DNA of 64,000 nucleotides. It comes from Caldibacillus debilis DSM 16016. GTDB taxonomy: Bacteria; Bacillota; Bacilli; Bacillales; Caldibacillaceae. Below the pieces are notes generated by a model. The model had not been told where the DNA came from. It did no database searches and worked only from the letters and a program-made list of their open reading frames with translations. Within the stretch, counting starts at the first letter, position 1. Every line of letters starts with the position of its first letter. The stretch lies in assembly GCF_000383875.1 (NCBI RefSeq), contig NZ_KB912880.1, positions 112,640 through 176,639 of the forward strand, written 5' to 3'. Position numbers and translations under genes: made by a program. Positions 38,057 to 48,843 of the stretch are shown one piece after another.

Positions 38057-40417
38057 ATGCTAGAGCCCAACACGCGCTGGGTCATGCGCCGGGTGGACGA
38101 AGGGGCCGTCCGAAAATTGGCCGAGCAATTGCAGATCGCACCTCTTGTCGCCAGAATACTGGCCGGCCGGGGCATCACCGATGCGGAAAATGCCCGCAGT
38201 TTTTTATTTTCTGACGGGATTTTTTACGATCCTTTCTTATTGCCCGACATGGAAAAGAGCGTGGAAAGGATCAGGCGGGCGGTCAGAGACGGGGAAAAAA
38301 TCATGATCTACGGGGACTATGATGCGGACGGCGTCACCAGCACCTATTGCCTGTTGAAAACGCTAAAAACCCTCGGCGCAGACGTGCAATATTACATTCC
38401 GGACAGGCTACTGGAAGGTTACGGCCCGAACGAAAAGGCGTTCCGCCGGTTTAAAGAAGAAGGGATCCGGCTGATCATCACCGTCGACAACGGCATCTCC
38501 GCCCTCCATGAGGCCAAGGTTGCCAAAGAGAGCGGAATGGATTTGATCATTACCGACCATCACGAACTGAAGGATGAACTGCCGGATGCTTACGGGATCA
38601 TCCACCCGAAGCGGAAGGATTCCAAATATCCCTTCAAGGATTTGGCCGGCGTCGGCGTATCCTTCAAGCTGTCCAGCGCGTTGCTCGGGAAAACCCCCTC
38701 CGAATTGCTGCCCTATGTAGCGATCGGGACGATCGCCGATTTGGTCCCTTTAACCGGGGAAAACCGGTGGATCGTGAAAAAGGGAATCCCTCTCTTGAAA
38801 GAGACGAAGGATATCGGCTTGTCGGCGTTGATAAAAAACGCTTCATTGGATATGCACCAGATCGATGAAAACGGGATCGCTTTCGCCCTGGCCCCCCGGC
38901 TGAACGCGCCCGGGAGGCTGGGGAGCGCAAACCTTGCCGTCGAACTGTTTTTGACAAAGGATCCGGGAACCGCCGACGAATTGGCCGGAGAGCTGAACCG
39001 GATCAATCAGGAGCGGCAGGACCTCGTCAATCGGATCACCGGGGAGGCAGTCGAGCAGGCGGAACGGCTTTTCCGGGAAAGGGATGACAAAGTCCTTGTC
39101 GTCGGGGATCCGGATTGGCATCCCGGCGTGATCGGCATCGTGGCCTCCAAATTGGTCGAAAAGTTTTATAAACCGGCCGTCGTCCTTTTCTATGACGAGG
39201 AAAACGGGACGGCGAAAGGCTCCGCCCGGAGCATCCATGGCTTCAACATTTATGAAAACCTGGCCGAATGTGCCGATCTTCTTCTCCATTTCGGCGGACA
39301 TCCGATGGCTGCGGGAATGGTTTTGCGGCTGGAGGATGTGGACGAATTGCGTTCCCGGCTGAACCGGCTCGCCGACCAGCAATTGACGGAGGAAGATTTC
39401 ACTCCGTTGACGGAATACGATTGCCGCGCATCCTTGCAGGAAATCACCCTGGACGCCGTCGAACAGCTGGAAAAGCTGGCCCCTTTCGGAACCGGCAATC
39501 CGAAGCCGAAAATATTGGTGGAAGATGTCCGGCTGTCCAATTGCCGCAAAGTCGGGGCCGATGAAAACCATCTGAAGACGGTTTTGCAAAAGGACCCGGC
39601 CCTCCTGGAAGGCATCGGTTTTGACATGGGGCCCTTTGCGGACCATATTTCGCCTTTGGCCAGGGCATCCGTGATCGGCGAACTGGGGATCAATGAGTGG
39701 AATTCAACCCGGAAACCGCAAATCTACATAAAGGATATCGCCGTCAACGAGTGGCAATTGTTCGACTGCCGCGGGAACAAAAATCTTCCGCTGTGGCTTG
39801 CGAAAGTCCCCGAGGAAAACAGAAAGATCATCGTCTTTCGGGAAACGACGCTGGCCTATATTCGGGAAAGGCTCAACCCGGACGCCGTTACGAATGTTTT
39901 TTCCGATGCCGAGGCGGAATCGGCCGTTTTGGACGGCCAAAACGTCGTCCTCCTCGATTTGCCGCCGACGAAAAATCGGCTGGTCAAGCTCGTCCAAGGA
40001 AAAAGGGTATCGAGGATCTACGCCCATTTTTACCAGGAAAGGGATCATTTTTTTGATACGGTTCCGGAAAGGGAACATTTCAAATGGTACTATGCGTTTT
40101 TATTGAAAAACGAATCCTTCGATATCGGCCGCCACGGGCGGGATTTGGCCAAATATCGCGGCTGGACCGAGCGGACGGTGCACTTCATGACCCGGGTATT
40201 TTTGGAGCTCGGGTTCATAGAAATGGAGAAGGGGATCGTCTCCGTGAACAGGTCGGCAAAAAAACGGGATTTGTCCGAATCCGCCGCCTACCGGGAGCTG
40301 CGGGAACATGTCGAATTGGAGAAGGAATTGCTTTTTTCCACGGCCGAACAGCTGAAAAATTGGTTTGACCGCTTATTAAATATGTCAAAGATTGGGGAGG
40401 AAAAAATATGGATTTGA
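38057..40417 (+). CDS. recJ: single-stranded-DNA-specific exonuclease RecJ
   Basis: A 786-residue 5'-3' exonuclease of the DHH phosphoesterase superfamily. Motifs: [30 protein letters not shown] (the DHH), and a DHHA1 domain with [11 protein letters not shown]; an OB domain and a Firmicutes-type C-terminal extension follow. ATG 38057 (MLEPNTRW) matches homologues; GTG 38048 is inside the AGGTGAAAGGA ribosome-site region. Confidence 0.95.
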   Translation: MLEPNTRWVMRRVDEGAVRKLAEQLQIAPLVARILAGRGITDAENARSFLFSDGIFYDPFLLPDMEKSVERIRRAVRDGEKIMIYGDYDADGVTSTYCLLKTLKTLGADVQYYIPDRLLEGYGPNEKAFRRFKEEGIRLIITVDNGISALHEAKVAKESGMDLIITDHHELKDELPDAYGIIHPKRKDSKYPFKDLAGVGVSFKLSSALLGKTPSELLPYVAIGTIADLVPLTGENRWIVKKGIPLLKETKDIGLSALIKNASLDMHQIDENGIAFALAPRLNAPGRLGSANLAVELFLTKDPGTADELAGELNRINQERQDLVNRITGEAVEQAERLFRERDDKVLVVGDPDWHPGVIGIVASKLVEKFYKPAVVLFYDEENGTAKGSARSIHGFNIYENLAECADLLLHFGGHPMAAGMVLRLEDVDELRSRLNRLADQQLTEEDFTPLTEYDCRASLQEITLDAVEQLEKLAPFGTGNPKPKILVEDVRLSNCRKVGADENHLKTVLQKDPALLEGIGFDMGPFADHISPLARASVIGELGINEWNSTRKPQIYIKDIAVNEWQLFDCRGNKNLPLWLAKVPEENRKIIVFRETTLAYIRERLNPDAVTNVFSDAEAESAVLDGQNVVLLDLPPTKNRLVKLVQGKRVSRIYAHFYQERDHFFDTVPEREHFKWYYAFLLKNESFDIGRHGRDLAKYRGWTERTVHFMTRVFLELGFIEMEKGIVSVNRSAKKRDLSESAAYRELREHVELEKELLFSTAEQLKNWFDRLLNMSKIGEEKIWI

Positions 40418-40920
40418 AAAAATACATCGCCATTGTGCCGGACTGGCCCAAGCCGGGCATCCAGTTCAAGGATATCACCCCGCTCATGAACGACGGGAAG
40501 GCGTTCCGCTATGCGACGGAACAAATCGTCCAATATGCGCGGAATAAAAAAATCGATATCGTCGTCGGCCCGGAAGCCCGCGGATTCATCATCGGCTGTC
40601 CGGTCGCCTATGAACTGGGCGTCGGTTTTGCCCCCGTTCGCAAAGAAGGAAAATTGCCGCGGGAAACGATCAAAGTGGAGTATGATCTGGAATACGGGAA
40701 AGGGGTTTTGACGATCCATAAGGACGCGATTCAACCCGGGCAAAGGGTGCTGATAATCGACGACCTGCTCGCCACCGGCGGAACGATCGGCGCGACGATC
40801 AAATTGGTGGAACAGCTGGGCGGAATCGTCGCCGGATGCGCCTTTCTCATCGAGCTGACATACCTGGAAGGGCGGAAGAAGCTGGAAGGTTACGACGTGT
40901 TGACGCTTATGGAATTTTGA
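40408..40920 (+). CDS. apt: adenine phosphoribosyltransferase
   Basis: A 170-residue purine salvage enzyme (adenine + PRPP to AMP). PRPP motif [31 protein letters not shown], and N-terminal FKDITPLM. It overlaps the recJ end by 10 nt, with GGGGAGG upstream of the ATG, so expression is linked to recJ; relA follows as in B. subtilis. Confidence 0.97.
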   Translation: MDLKKYIAIVPDWPKPGIQFKDITPLMNDGKAFRYATEQIVQYARNKKIDIVVGPEARGFIIGCPVAYELGVGFAPVRKEGKLPRETIKVEYDLEYGKGVLTIHKDAIQPGQRVLIIDDLLATGGTIGATIKLVEQLGGIVAGCAFLIELTYLEGRKKLEGYDVLTLMEF

Positions 40921-41280
40921 CGGATAGGGAATGATGAATCCAAGGGGCGAAAAGGTTTCGTTGCGGGAAGACCGCCGGCCCGCCCAGGCAGCGGACGGGC
41001 CGCGGCCGTTCCCGAAATTTCGCCCGACCCCGGCGCCTTTCCGGGGATGTTGGACGTTGACCGGATGTTGGCGGGAAATGACCCCACGGGTTGGCGAATC
41101 CGGGAAATCTCGGCATTTATGGGGGAAGAAATCCGGGGACGGAAGGTTCTTCCCTTCGTCGGGCCGCTTTCCGGTTCCCTCTTTTTCGTGCGGGACGGGC
41201 GCCGATCCGCCCCCTTGTTGCAATATGTTGAAAAATGCTTAAAAACCTTCCGGGAAACGCATCCTTTCCAGTGCAAATAC
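40921..41280. other. apt-relA intergenic region
   Basis: About 360 nt, GC-rich until 41260, then abruptly AT-rich. A 93-codon frame (41047-41328) is open but lacks a ribosome site and family resemblance, so no gene is called. Confidence 0.45.
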
Positions 41281-41309
41281 TTTACAATTTTAATATTTTT
41301 ATTAATAAT
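41281..41309 (+). promoter_or_regulatory. candidate relA promoter
   Basis: TTTACA (41281-41286), a 16-17-nt AT-rich spacer and TAATAA/AATAAT (41303-41309) lie about 60 nt before relA. Confidence 0.5.
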
Positions 41310-41365
41310 AATTACAATCCATCCCTAACTCCTGGGAATAACCCGCAAATTTAAGGTGATTATTC

Positions 41366-43561
41366 ATGAACGACGTGGATCAATCCTGTATCGTTGCCAA
41401 CGTTTTCAATAAAATAGCGAGCTATTTGAACGAGGAACATATGGCCGTCGTGCGGAAGGCCTACGAGTTTGCCAAAAAGGCCCACGAAGGCCAATACCGG
41501 AAATCGGGGGAACCGTACATCTACCATCCGGTCCAAGTTGTCGAAATTTTGGCAGATTTACGAATGGATCCGGCAACGCTGGCCGCCGGCTTTCTCCATG
41601 ATGTGGTGGAAGACACGGATGTATCCCTCGACACGATCCGCGAGGAATTCGGCGAAGAGATCGCCATGCTGGTGGATGGAGTGACCAAGCTGGGGAAAAT
41701 CAAGTATAAATCCCATGAAGAACAGCAGGCGGAAAACCACCGGAAGATGTTTGTCGCCATGGCGAAGGATTTGCGGGTCATCCTGATCAAATTTTCCGAC
41801 CGGCTCCATAACATGCGGACGCTGAAGTATTTGCCGGAGGAGAAACAGCGGCGGATCGCCACCGAAACCTTGGAGATTTTCGCCCCCCTCGCCCACCGCC
41901 TCGGGATCTCCAAAATCAAGTGGGAACTGGAAGATACGGCGCTGCGCTATTTGAATCCCCAACAATATTACCGCATCGTCAATTTGATGAAGCGAAAGCG
42001 GGCGGAACGGGAAAAGTATTTGCAGGAAGTGATCAACGAGATCAAAAACCGGCTGAACGAGGTGCAAATCAAAGCCGAGATCACCGGAAGGCCGAAGCAT
42101 ATCTACAGCATCTACCGGAAGATGGTTCTGCAAAACAAACAATTCAATGAGATCTACGATTTGCTTGCGGTCCGCATCATCGTCAACAGCATCAAAGACT
42201 GTTACGCCGTGCTCGGCATCATCCACACCTGCTGGAAGCCGATGCCCGGCCGTTTCAAAGACTATATTGCCATGCCGAAACAAAATTTGTACCAATCCCT
42301 GCACACGACGGTGATCGGCCCGAAAGGCGAACCTTTGGAAGTGCAAATCCGCACATACGGCATGCACCAGATCGCCGAGTACGGGATCGCCGCCCATTGG
42401 GCCTACAAGGAAGGGAAAAAGGTCAATCCCCAGGACGATTTTGAAAAGAAGCTGAGCTGGTTCCGGGAAATTCTGGAGTTTCAAAACGATTCCTCCAACG
42501 CGGAAGAATTTATGGAATCTTTGAAACTCGACCTGTTTTCCGACATGGTGTACGTCTTTACCCCGAAGGGGGATGTCATCGAGCTGCCGACGGGATCGGT
42601 GCCCATCGACTTTGCCTACCGCATCCATTCGGAAATCGGCAACAAAACGATCGGGGCCAAGGTGAACAACAAGCTGGTGCCCCTGGACTACAAATTAAAA
42701 ACCGGGGACATCGTCGAGATCATCACGTCGAAACATTCCTACGGCCCGAGCGCCGACTGGCTGAAGCTGGCGCAAACCTCCCAAGCGAAAAACAAGATCA
42801 AGCAATTTTTCAAAAGGCAGCGGAAAGAAGAAAACATCGTCAAAGGCCGGGAGATGGTCGAAAAGGAAATCCGCAGCATGGACTTCGATGTAAAAGAGGT
42901 GATGACTGCGGAAAACTTGAAGCAGGTGGCGGAAAAATACAATTTTTCCAACGAAGAGGACATGTTTGCCGCCGTCGGTTACAACGGCATCACCGCCGCC
43001 CAGGTGGCCAACCGGCTGACGGAAAAATTCCGGAAAAAGAAGGACGAGGAAGAGGCGACCATCCTCGAACAGGTGTCCGAACTCCGGCCGATCCCCGCCG
43101 TCAAGCGGCATGACACCGGCGTGAAGGTCAAAGGGATCGACAATTTGCTGATCCGCCTTTCCAGATGCTGCAATCCGATTCCGGGGGATGAAATCATCGG
43201 CTACATCACGAAGGGGCGGGGAGTATCCGTCCATCGCGCCGACTGTCCGAACATTAAAAACGAGGACAACAAGGAACGGCTCATTGAAGTGGAATGGGAA
43301 AACTACGCGGGCAAAAACAAGGAATACAATGTGGATCTGGAGATCATCGGCTACGACCGCCGCGGCCTGCTCAACGAAATCCTGCAGGCCATCAACGAGG
43401 CGAAGACGAACATCACCCAGGTTTCCGGAAGAACCGACCGGAATAAGATGGCGACCATCTTTGTCACCATCTCCATCTACAATATTTCCCATCTGCAAAA
43501 GATCGTGGACCGGATCAAGCAGGTTCCCGACATTTTTACCGTGCGCCGCGTCATGAATTGA
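41366..43561 (+). CDS. relA: bifunctional (p)ppGpp synthetase/hydrolase Rel
   Basis: A 731-residue stringent-response enzyme. The HD hydrolase domain ([10 protein letters not shown] ... [10 protein letters not shown]) is intact, as in bifunctional Rel. The synthetase has [22 protein letters not shown] ([20 protein letters not shown]), a conserved-cysteine region ([18 protein letters not shown]) and a C-terminal ACT domain follow. ATG 41366 after TTTAAGGTG. dtd follows 13 nt later. Confidence 0.97.
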   Translation: MNDVDQSCIVANVFNKIASYLNEEHMAVVRKAYEFAKKAHEGQYRKSGEPYIYHPVQVVEILADLRMDPATLAAGFLHDVVEDTDVSLDTIREEFGEEIAMLVDGVTKLGKIKYKSHEEQQAENHRKMFVAMAKDLRVILIKFSDRLHNMRTLKYLPEEKQRRIATETLEIFAPLAHRLGISKIKWELEDTALRYLNPQQYYRIVNLMKRKRAEREKYLQEVINEIKNRLNEVQIKAEITGRPKHIYSIYRKMVLQNKQFNEIYDLLAVRIIVNSIKDCYAVLGIIHTCWKPMPGRFKDYIAMPKQNLYQSLHTTVIGPKGEPLEVQIRTYGMHQIAEYGIAAHWAYKEGKKVNPQDDFEKKLSWFREILEFQNDSSNAEEFMESLKLDLFSDMVYVFTPKGDVIELPTGSVPIDFAYRIHSEIGNKTIGAKVNNKLVPLDYKLKTGDIVEIITSKHSYGPSADWLKLAQTSQAKNKIKQFFKRQRKEENIVKGREMVEKEIRSMDFDVKEVMTAENLKQVAEKYNFSNEEDMFAAVGYNGITAAQVANRLTEKFRKKKDEEEATILEQVSELRPIPAVKRHDTGVKVKGIDNLLIRLSRCCNPIPGDEIIGYITKGRGVSVHRADCPNIKNEDNKERLIEVEWENYAGKNKEYNVDLEIIGYDRRGLLNEILQAINEAKTNITQVSGRTDRNKMATIFVTISIYNISHLQKIVDRIKQVPDIFTVRRVMN

Positions 43562-43574
43562 GGAGGGTTTTCTT

Positions 43575-44021
43575 ATGCGTATCGTGCTGCAACGGGTATC
43601 GAAGGCGAAGGTGACCGTCAGGGGAGAGACCGTCGGGGAAATCGGAACCGGATTTCTCCTGTTGGTCGGCGTCACCCATGACGATGAGGAAAAGGACGCC
43701 GAATACCTGGCGGAAAAAGTGGCGGGTTTGCGCGTTTTCGAAGACGGGGACGGGAAGATGAATTTGTCCGTTCTTGACGTCGGTGGCGAAGTCTTGTCGG
43801 TCTCCCAGTTCACCTTATATGGGGATGCGAGGAAAGGGAGGCGCCCGAACTTTATGGCTGCGGCAAAACCGGACATGGCGGAACGGCTGTACGGCCGCTT
43901 CAATCAATTTTTGCGGGAAAAAGGCTTGCGGGTGGAGACGGGAAGATTCGGCGAACGGATGGAAGTCCATCTCATAAACAACGGTCCGGTAACCCTCATT
44001 TTGGACAGCAAGAACCGGTGA
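43575..44021 (+). CDS. dtd: D-aminoacyl-tRNA deacylase
   Basis: A 148-residue DTD that hydrolyses D-amino acids from tRNA. Catalytic motifs [17 protein letters not shown] and the cis Gly-Pro motif [11 protein letters not shown] are present. GAGGAGGG precedes the ATG; adjacency to relA matches B. subtilis. Confidence 0.97.
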   Translation: MRIVLQRVSKAKVTVRGETVGEIGTGFLLLVGVTHDDEEKDAEYLAEKVAGLRVFEDGDGKMNLSVLDVGGEVLSVSQFTLYGDARKGRRPNFMAAAKPDMAERLYGRFNQFLREKGLRVETGRFGERMEVHLINNGPVTLILDSKNR

Positions 44022-44076
44022 CGCAAAAAGCGCCGGGAGCGGGGAAAATGGGCCGGAAAGAAGGTGGCCGAAGGGA

Positions 44077-44112
44077 AACAATGATTCCGTGCGGAGGGGA
44101 TCATTGTTTTAT
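44077..44112 (+). terminator. terminator after dtd
   Basis: AACAATGAT (44077) pairs with ATCATTGTT (44100-44108), followed by TTATTG. Confidence 0.72.
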
Positions 44113-44193
44113 TGTGCCAAAAAATTTTTCCGCCGGCGTGTAAAAAGGCCCCGCATCCGGAAAAGCTATGAAAAAACGAAAAGGATGAGGCCG

Positions 44194-44370
44194 ATGCGCG
44201 CCGGAGAAAAGGATGGACGGATTCATCAGGAACCGAAGGATCTATTCGGGATCTCCTTCCACGATCTGATCGAGCAGATGCGGAGCGCCACCCCGATGGA
44301 GCTGGCGAAGGAATTCGGGATCACCCTCGGGGAAGTGCGAAGATTGAAGAAGCAGATGGACAGGCGTTAA
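44194..44370 (+). CDS. small HTH-like hypothetical protein
   Basis: A 58-residue basic-ended protein. Its C-terminal half (HDLIEQMRSATPMELAKEF / GITLGEVRRLKKQMDRR) looks like a two-helix helix-turn-helix of the sigma-region-4 kind. ATG 44194 has GGATGAGG just upstream; ATG 44185 is alternative, and the frame opens back to 44089 through a less plausible basic stretch overlapping the dtd terminator. B. subtilis has small ORFs (yrzK region) here; orthology is a guess. Confidence 0.5.
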   Translation: MRAGEKDGRIHQEPKDLFGISFHDLIEQMRSATPMELAKEFGITLGEVRRLKKQMDRR

Positions 44371-44748
44371 ACGGGCGTCCTGGATATGGGCCCGGCCGCT
44401 ATTTTGTCTATTGGCGGGAAGCGGAGGCTGCCCCTCCGGCCGAAAAGGGGATCGGCCCCGGCCGGCGCGGAAATCCATTTTTTCCGTCCGGGAGGAAAAA
44501 TGGCAAGGTGGGGGCAAGGCCGAATCTGCCCTTGACAGACGAGGGTCGAAAAAGGGAGAATGGAATCAGGAGACGGGCCCGCATCCCGTTAAGAAAGGCT
44601 TTCGCCCGGAAAACAGCAGGCTTTGGATGCCGATGGCCTTGATCCGGGCTTGTTTTGATTGCCTCCCTTCGGCAAAGCGACGGCGGACGCCGCGCAAAGA
44701 AGATGCGGACCGAAAAATCTTGCGCCGGGCAAAAGGAGCGGCAAACCC
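44371..44748. other. intergenic region before the hisS T-box
   Basis: About 380 nt without a supported gene. B. subtilis has the amidase gene yrvJ between dtd and hisS; none is visible here. Confidence 0.5.
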
Positions 44749-44780
44749 TTGACAATCCCCCGCCGCAAGCGGTATAAAAT
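44749..44780 (+). promoter_or_regulatory. SigA promoter of hisS-aspS
   Basis: TTGACA (44749-44754) and TATAAA/TATAAAAT (44773-44780), spacer 18 nt; the T-box leader begins just downstream. Confidence 0.85.
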
Positions 44781-44784
44781 ATAG

Positions 44785-45075
44785 ATAAAATTAACCTTTC
44801 AAGATGGAATAGGCGGATCCAATGATGGAGAGAAGTAGTCTTGACCCACATGGAAAGAGAGGGAATGCCCCGGCTGAAAGCATTCCTCCATGATGGCAAG
44901 ACGAAAGACACTCCGGAGGATGGTCCCCGAAAGAAAGCCCTTTTTGAGTAGGGGATTCACGCGGGCAGGCGTTAGCTGCGGAAGCGGAAAAAGACTCGGG
45001 GAAGTCTTTTTCAATTAGGGTGGCACCGCGGGTATTTTTGCTCGTCCCTGATCGGCAGAGGACGGGTTTTTTATT
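44785..45075 (+). ncRNA. T-box riboswitch of hisS-aspS
   Basis: A ~290-nt leader. Stem I lower helix GGAG/CTCC encloses the specifier loop with AGAAGTA on the 5' side and GAAAGACA on the 3' side; GTCTTG/CAAGAC continues the stem. The T-box sequence AGGGTGGCACCGCGGG (45017-45032) would bind the free tRNA acceptor end. A terminator (CGTCC...GGACG, then TTTTTT) ends at about 45073. The 3' loop contains GACAC: GAC (Asp, 44907-44909) followed by A fits the usual register, and CAC (His) overlaps it. Confidence 0.92.
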
Positions 45076-45107
45076 TTCCCGAAACAGAAAAAAGGAGGGT
45101 TTTTTAT

Positions 45108-46388
45108 ATGAAAGTGCAGATCCCTCGGGGCGTGCAAGACATTTTGCCGGAACAGGCGGGGTTGTGGAGGGCCATCGAGAGCAAGGCGGCGGATATTTGC
45201 GAAAGGTACGGCTATGAGGAAATCCGCACCCCGATTTTCGAATACGCGGAAGTCTTCTCAAGGAGCGTCGGGGATACGACCGACATCGTCCAAAAGGAGA
45301 TGTACACGTTCCAGGACAAGGGAGGGCGTCTGTTAAGCCTCCGTCCGGAAGGCACCGCCCCCGTAGTCCGCGCCTATGTCGAAAACAAACGGTTCGGACA
45401 TCCGGTGCAGCCGGCCAAGTTCTATTATATCGGGCCGATGTTCCGCTATGAACGCCCCCAGGCCGGAAGATACCGGCAATTCGTCCAGTTCGGGGTGGAG
45501 GCGCTGGGGAGCGATGACCCGGCCATCGACGCCGAAGTGATCTCCCTCGCTTACCGGTTTTACGTCGAAATGGGATTGAAAAATCTCCAGCTTTCGATAA
45601 ACAGCCTCGGCGACAAAGAAAGCCGCAAGGCGTACAAGGAAGCGTTGATCGCCCATTTTAAACCGAGGATCGGGGAGTTTTGCGAAGACTGCCAAAACCG
45701 GCTGGAAAAAAATCCGTTGAGAATCCTGGATTGCAAGGTGGACCGGGATCACCCGCTGATGAAGGAATCGCCCGTGATCCTCGATTATTTGAACGGGGAA
45801 TCGAAGGAGTTTTTCGACAAGGTATTGCGCTATTTGGACCAATTGCAAATCCCCTACACGATCGATCCCCATCTTGTCAGGGGGCTGGATTACTATCATC
45901 ATACGACCTTTGAGATCATGAGTACGAAGGAAGGCTTCGGCGCGATCACCTCCCTGTGCGGCGGGGGAAGATACAACGGGCTGGTGGAGGAGTTCGGCGG
46001 TCCCAGCGTTCCGGGGATCGGCTTCGCCCTGAGCATCGAACGGCTCATCGCCTCCCTGGAGGCGGAGGGCATCCGGATCCCGACGGAAAAACAGACGGAT
46101 GTGTTCATCGTTACCCAGGGGGAAGCGGCGAAGGATTATTCCGTACTCCTGCTCCAGCAGCTGCGCTCCCTCGGGCTGAAGGCGGACCGTGACTATATGG
46201 ACCGGAAAATGAAGGCGCAGCTGAAGGCCGCTGACCGCCTGAACAGCAAGTATGCGGCCATTATCGGCGACAGCGAAATGGAAAGGCAAGTCGTTCTCCT
46301 GCGGAAAATGGATACGGGAGAACAAAGGGAAATCCCGATGTCCCGCTTTGCGGAAGAATTTCAACGTATGGTCGGAGGAGGAGCATGA
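45108..46388 (+). CDS. hisS: histidyl-tRNA synthetase
   Basis: A 426-residue class II synthetase. N-terminal [13 protein letters not shown], motif 2 ([23 protein letters not shown]), His-specific [15 protein letters not shown], motif 3 ([23 protein letters not shown]) and the C-terminal anticodon domain. AAAGGAGGG precedes ATG 45108. Stop overlaps the aspS start region, so hisS-aspS form one T-box-controlled operon. Confidence 0.97.
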   Translation: MKVQIPRGVQDILPEQAGLWRAIESKAADICERYGYEEIRTPIFEYAEVFSRSVGDTTDIVQKEMYTFQDKGGRLLSLRPEGTAPVVRAYVENKRFGHPVQPAKFYYIGPMFRYERPQAGRYRQFVQFGVEALGSDDPAIDAEVISLAYRFYVEMGLKNLQLSINSLGDKESRKAYKEALIAHFKPRIGEFCEDCQNRLEKNPLRILDCKVDRDHPLMKESPVILDYLNGESKEFFDKVLRYLDQLQIPYTIDPHLVRGLDYYHHTTFEIMSTKEGFGAITSLCGGGRYNGLVEEFGGPSVPGIGFALSIERLIASLEAEGIRIPTEKQTDVFIVTQGEAAKDYSVLLLQQLRSLGLKADRDYMDRKMKAQLKAADRLNSKYAAIIGDSEMERQVVLLRKMDTGEQREIPMSRFAEEFQRMVGGGA

Positions 46389-48151
46389 TGTTTGGGCGTA
46401 CCCATTATTGCGGTGATGTGACGGAAAAGAACGTCGGCGAACGGGTGACGTTAAAGGGATGGGTGCAAAAGAGAAGGGATTTGGGCGGATTGATCTTCAT
46501 TGATCTGCGGGACCGGACCGGGATCGTCCAGATCGTTTTCAGCCCGGAACATTCCCCGGAGGCCTTTCATACGGCGGAGGCCATCCGCAGCGAATACGTC
46601 CTTGACGTGACGGGGAAGGTCGTCCCCCGCAGCGAAGAAACGGTGAATCCGCGGCTGAAGACGGGGAAAATCGAGGTTTTATGCGAGAAAGTTTCCATCA
46701 TCAACGAAGCGAAAACCCCTCCCTTTGTCATTGCCAACGATACCGACATATCGGAGGAAGTCCGGTTAAAATACCGCTATTTGGATCTGCGCAGACCGGT
46801 CATGTACGAGACATTGAAATTGCGCCATCAAACGGTCAAGGCGATCCGCGATTTTCTCGACGAAAACGGATTTTTGGAAGTGGAAACGCCGATGTTGACG
46901 AAAAGCACGCCGGAAGGGGCGCGGGACTATCTCGTGCCGAGCCGGGTGCATCCCGGGAAATTTTACGCCTTGCCCCAATCGCCGCAAATTTTTAAACAGC
47001 TCCTGATGGTCGCCGGCATCGACCGGTATTTTCAAATCGCCCGCTGCTTCCGCGACGAGGACTTGCGGGCGGACAGGCAGCCGGAATTTACCCAGATCGA
47101 CATCGAGATGAGCTTTATGGACCGGGACGAGATCATCGGGCTCGTGGAACGAATGGTCAAGTACGTCATGAAAAAGGTGAAGGGGATGGATATCGAAACC
47201 CCCTTTCCCCGTTTGACCTACCGGGAGGCGATGGAACGGTACGGCTCGGATAAGCCCGATACCCGGTTCGGGTTGGAACTGGTGGATGTGTCGGACATCG
47301 TAAAACATTCGGCCTTCCAAGTCTTCGCCGGCGCGGTGGAAAAAGGGGGACGGGTGAAGGCCATCAACGTCAAAGGGGCGAAGGACAAATATTCCCGGAA
47401 GGACATCGACGGATTGGCGGAATTCGTAAAACCTTACGGGGCGAAAGGACTGGCCTGGATGAAGGTCGAAGCGCAAGGGGTCACCGGGCCGATCGCCAAA
47501 TTCTTCACTGAGGCGGAAAGGGAAAAACTGCTGGAACGGTTATCCGGCGAACCCGGGGATTTGTTCCTGTTCGTGGCCGACCGGCCCGACGTTGTCGCCG
47601 CCGCCCTCGGCGCCTTGCGGGTAAAACTCGGCAAAGACCTCCGGCTGATCGACGAAAGCCGCTACCATTTCCTATGGGTCGTCGATTGGCCGCTATTGGA
47701 ATACGATGAGGAGGAAGGCCGGTACTTTGCCGCCCACCATCCCTTTACGATGCCGGCCCTGGAAGATTTGGATCTTTTGGAAAGCGATCCCGGGCAAGTG
47801 CGCGCTCAAGCCTATGATCTTGTTTTGAACGGGTTTGAGCTGGGGGGCGGTTCTTTGCGGATCTTTGACCGGAAGATCCAGGAGAGGATGTTTCAAGTGC
47901 TGGGCTTTACGAAGGAAAAGGCGGTGGAGCAGTTCGGGTTCCTCCTCGAGGCCTTCGAATACGGGACGCCGCCCCACGGCGGGATCGCCCTCGGCCTGGA
48001 CCGCTTCGTCATGCTCCTTTCGGGAAGAAGCAATTTGCGGGATACGATCGCCTTCCCGAAGACGTCCAGCGGAAGCTGCCTCCTGACGGATGCCCCCGGC
48101 GAAGTGAGCGCGGAGCAGCTGGAAGAGCTCCATTTGTCCGTCAAAAAATGA
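46388..48151 (+). CDS. aspS: aspartyl-tRNA synthetase
   Basis: A 587-residue bacterial-type AspRS: N-terminal OB anticodon domain ([22 protein letters not shown]), class II motif 2 ([18 protein letters not shown]), a GAD insertion domain and motif 3 ([13 protein letters not shown]). ATG 46388 gives MFGRTHYCG as in homologues and a 6-nt spacing from GGAGG; ATG 46385 one codon earlier is possible. It is coupled to hisS. Confidence 0.97.
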   Translation: MFGRTHYCGDVTEKNVGERVTLKGWVQKRRDLGGLIFIDLRDRTGIVQIVFSPEHSPEAFHTAEAIRSEYVLDVTGKVVPRSEETVNPRLKTGKIEVLCEKVSIINEAKTPPFVIANDTDISEEVRLKYRYLDLRRPVMYETLKLRHQTVKAIRDFLDENGFLEVETPMLTKSTPEGARDYLVPSRVHPGKFYALPQSPQIFKQLLMVAGIDRYFQIARCFRDEDLRADRQPEFTQIDIEMSFMDRDEIIGLVERMVKYVMKKVKGMDIETPFPRLTYREAMERYGSDKPDTRFGLELVDVSDIVKHSAFQVFAGAVEKGGRVKAINVKGAKDKYSRKDIDGLAEFVKPYGAKGLAWMKVEAQGVTGPIAKFFTEAEREKLLERLSGEPGDLFLFVADRPDVVAAALGALRVKLGKDLRLIDESRYHFLWVVDWPLLEYDEEEGRYFAAHHPFTMPALEDLDLLESDPGQVRAQAYDLVLNGFELGGGSLRIFDRKIQERMFQVLGFTKEKAVEQFGFLLEAFEYGTPPHGGIALGLDRFVMLLSGRSNLRDTIAFPKTSSGSCLLTDAPGEVSAEQLEELHLSVKK

Positions 48152-48174
48152 GCCCCTTCCGGGGCGGTTTGATT

Positions 48175-48210
48175 TCGGGATTCGGGCTTTATTGAAAACC
48201 CGAATCCCGA
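48175..48210 (+). terminator. hairpin after aspS, overlapping 6S promoter
   Basis: TCGGGATTCGGG (48175-48186) pairs perfectly with CCCGAATCCCGA (48199-48210); no clean T-run follows, so it may terminate poorly. Its loop and 3' arm contain the -35 element of the 6S RNA promoter. Confidence 0.6.
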
Positions 48211-48221
48211 TATGTTATTAT
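48192..48221 (+). promoter_or_regulatory. promoter of 6S RNA
   Basis: TTGAAA (48192-48197) and TATTAT (48216-48221), spacer 18 nt (TTATTA at 17 nt also fits). Confidence 0.7.
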
Positions 48222-48231
48222 TAAAATAACG

Positions 48232-48419
48232 GGAGAGTCCTGATGTGTGCGTTGTGAAACCAAGTTTTGACCGAACACCAATTGCCAAGGGAGTCCGGAG
48301 TTCCTATGCGGCGCAAAAGCCTTCTCCGAAAGGACTTGCAAAGTATAGGACAGGACACCCACCTGCCGAGAGCGGGTTCAAAACGTTGGCGATAGACAAC
48401 GGCACGATTGGGACTCTCT
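48232..48419 (+). ncRNA. ssrS: 6S RNA (SsrS/BsrA)
   Basis: A ~188-nt RNA whose ends pair: GAGAGTCC (48233-48240) with GGACTCTC (48411-48418). The internal part can fold as a long imperfect hairpin with a central bubble, including TTCCTATGCGGCGCAAAAG. In B. subtilis the 6S-1 gene bsrA lies directly downstream of aspS, as here. 6S RNA binds the SigA RNA polymerase holoenzyme as an open-promoter mimic in stationary phase. A covariance search would confirm. Confidence 0.88.
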
Positions 48420-48462
48420 TTCCTTTGGAATTTGGATCGGATTCCGATGCGGATGTCGTTCT

Positions 48463-48490
48463 CCTCGACCGGTTTGATCGGGGATTTTTT
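48463..48490 (+). terminator. terminator downstream of 6S RNA
   Basis: CCTCGA (48463) pairs with TCGGGG (48478-48483), followed by ATTTTTTATTT. Confidence 0.7.
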
Positions 48491-48843
48491 ATTTATATCG
48501 GATTTTTCAAAGAAAAGTTGAGCAATTTCGCGAAAGGCCGGCCGGAAACCGGCAGAAAGCCCCTTGCCTTGCCGGAATCGGCAAAGGTTGTCTTCCCCGC
48601 CGGGAGGGGGCGCCCCCCTGGGACCGGTTCGCGGCATTTGCCGGAGAAAGAGACGGGGGAAACGGAAGCCTTCTGAAAATGCCGGAGAGGATCTCCGGGC
48701 GGAAACCGCCCGGAAGGCGTGATCAGGATAACGTTTCGCCCGCCGCTAGCGCCTGCCGCGGTGTTGCGAAAATTCGCCCGCGGCGCCGGAAGCTGACCGG
48801 GAAAAGCCGCTAGGCGGCGAAAGGGTCCTGCCCTTTCCGGCGT
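48491..48843. other. intergenic region between 6S RNA and rarA
   Basis: No supported gene; B. subtilis has tcdA (yrvM) here. Inverted repeats include a perfect CCGGGCGG/CCGCCCGG hairpin (48695-48713). Read on the minus strand, a short GC stem followed by TTTT (about 48820 down to 48798) may terminate rarA. Confidence 0.5.

Noticed and set aside
41047..41328. 93-codon frame between apt and relA
   Set aside because: No ribosome site, no family resemblance, and it runs into the AT-rich relA promoter.
48695..48713. CCGGGCGG/CCGCCCGG palindrome as part of a CRISPR or IS end
   Set aside because: Single copy, no repeats at regular spacing and no transposase frame nearby; probably a simple hairpin. 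No CRISPR array was seen anywhere in the window.
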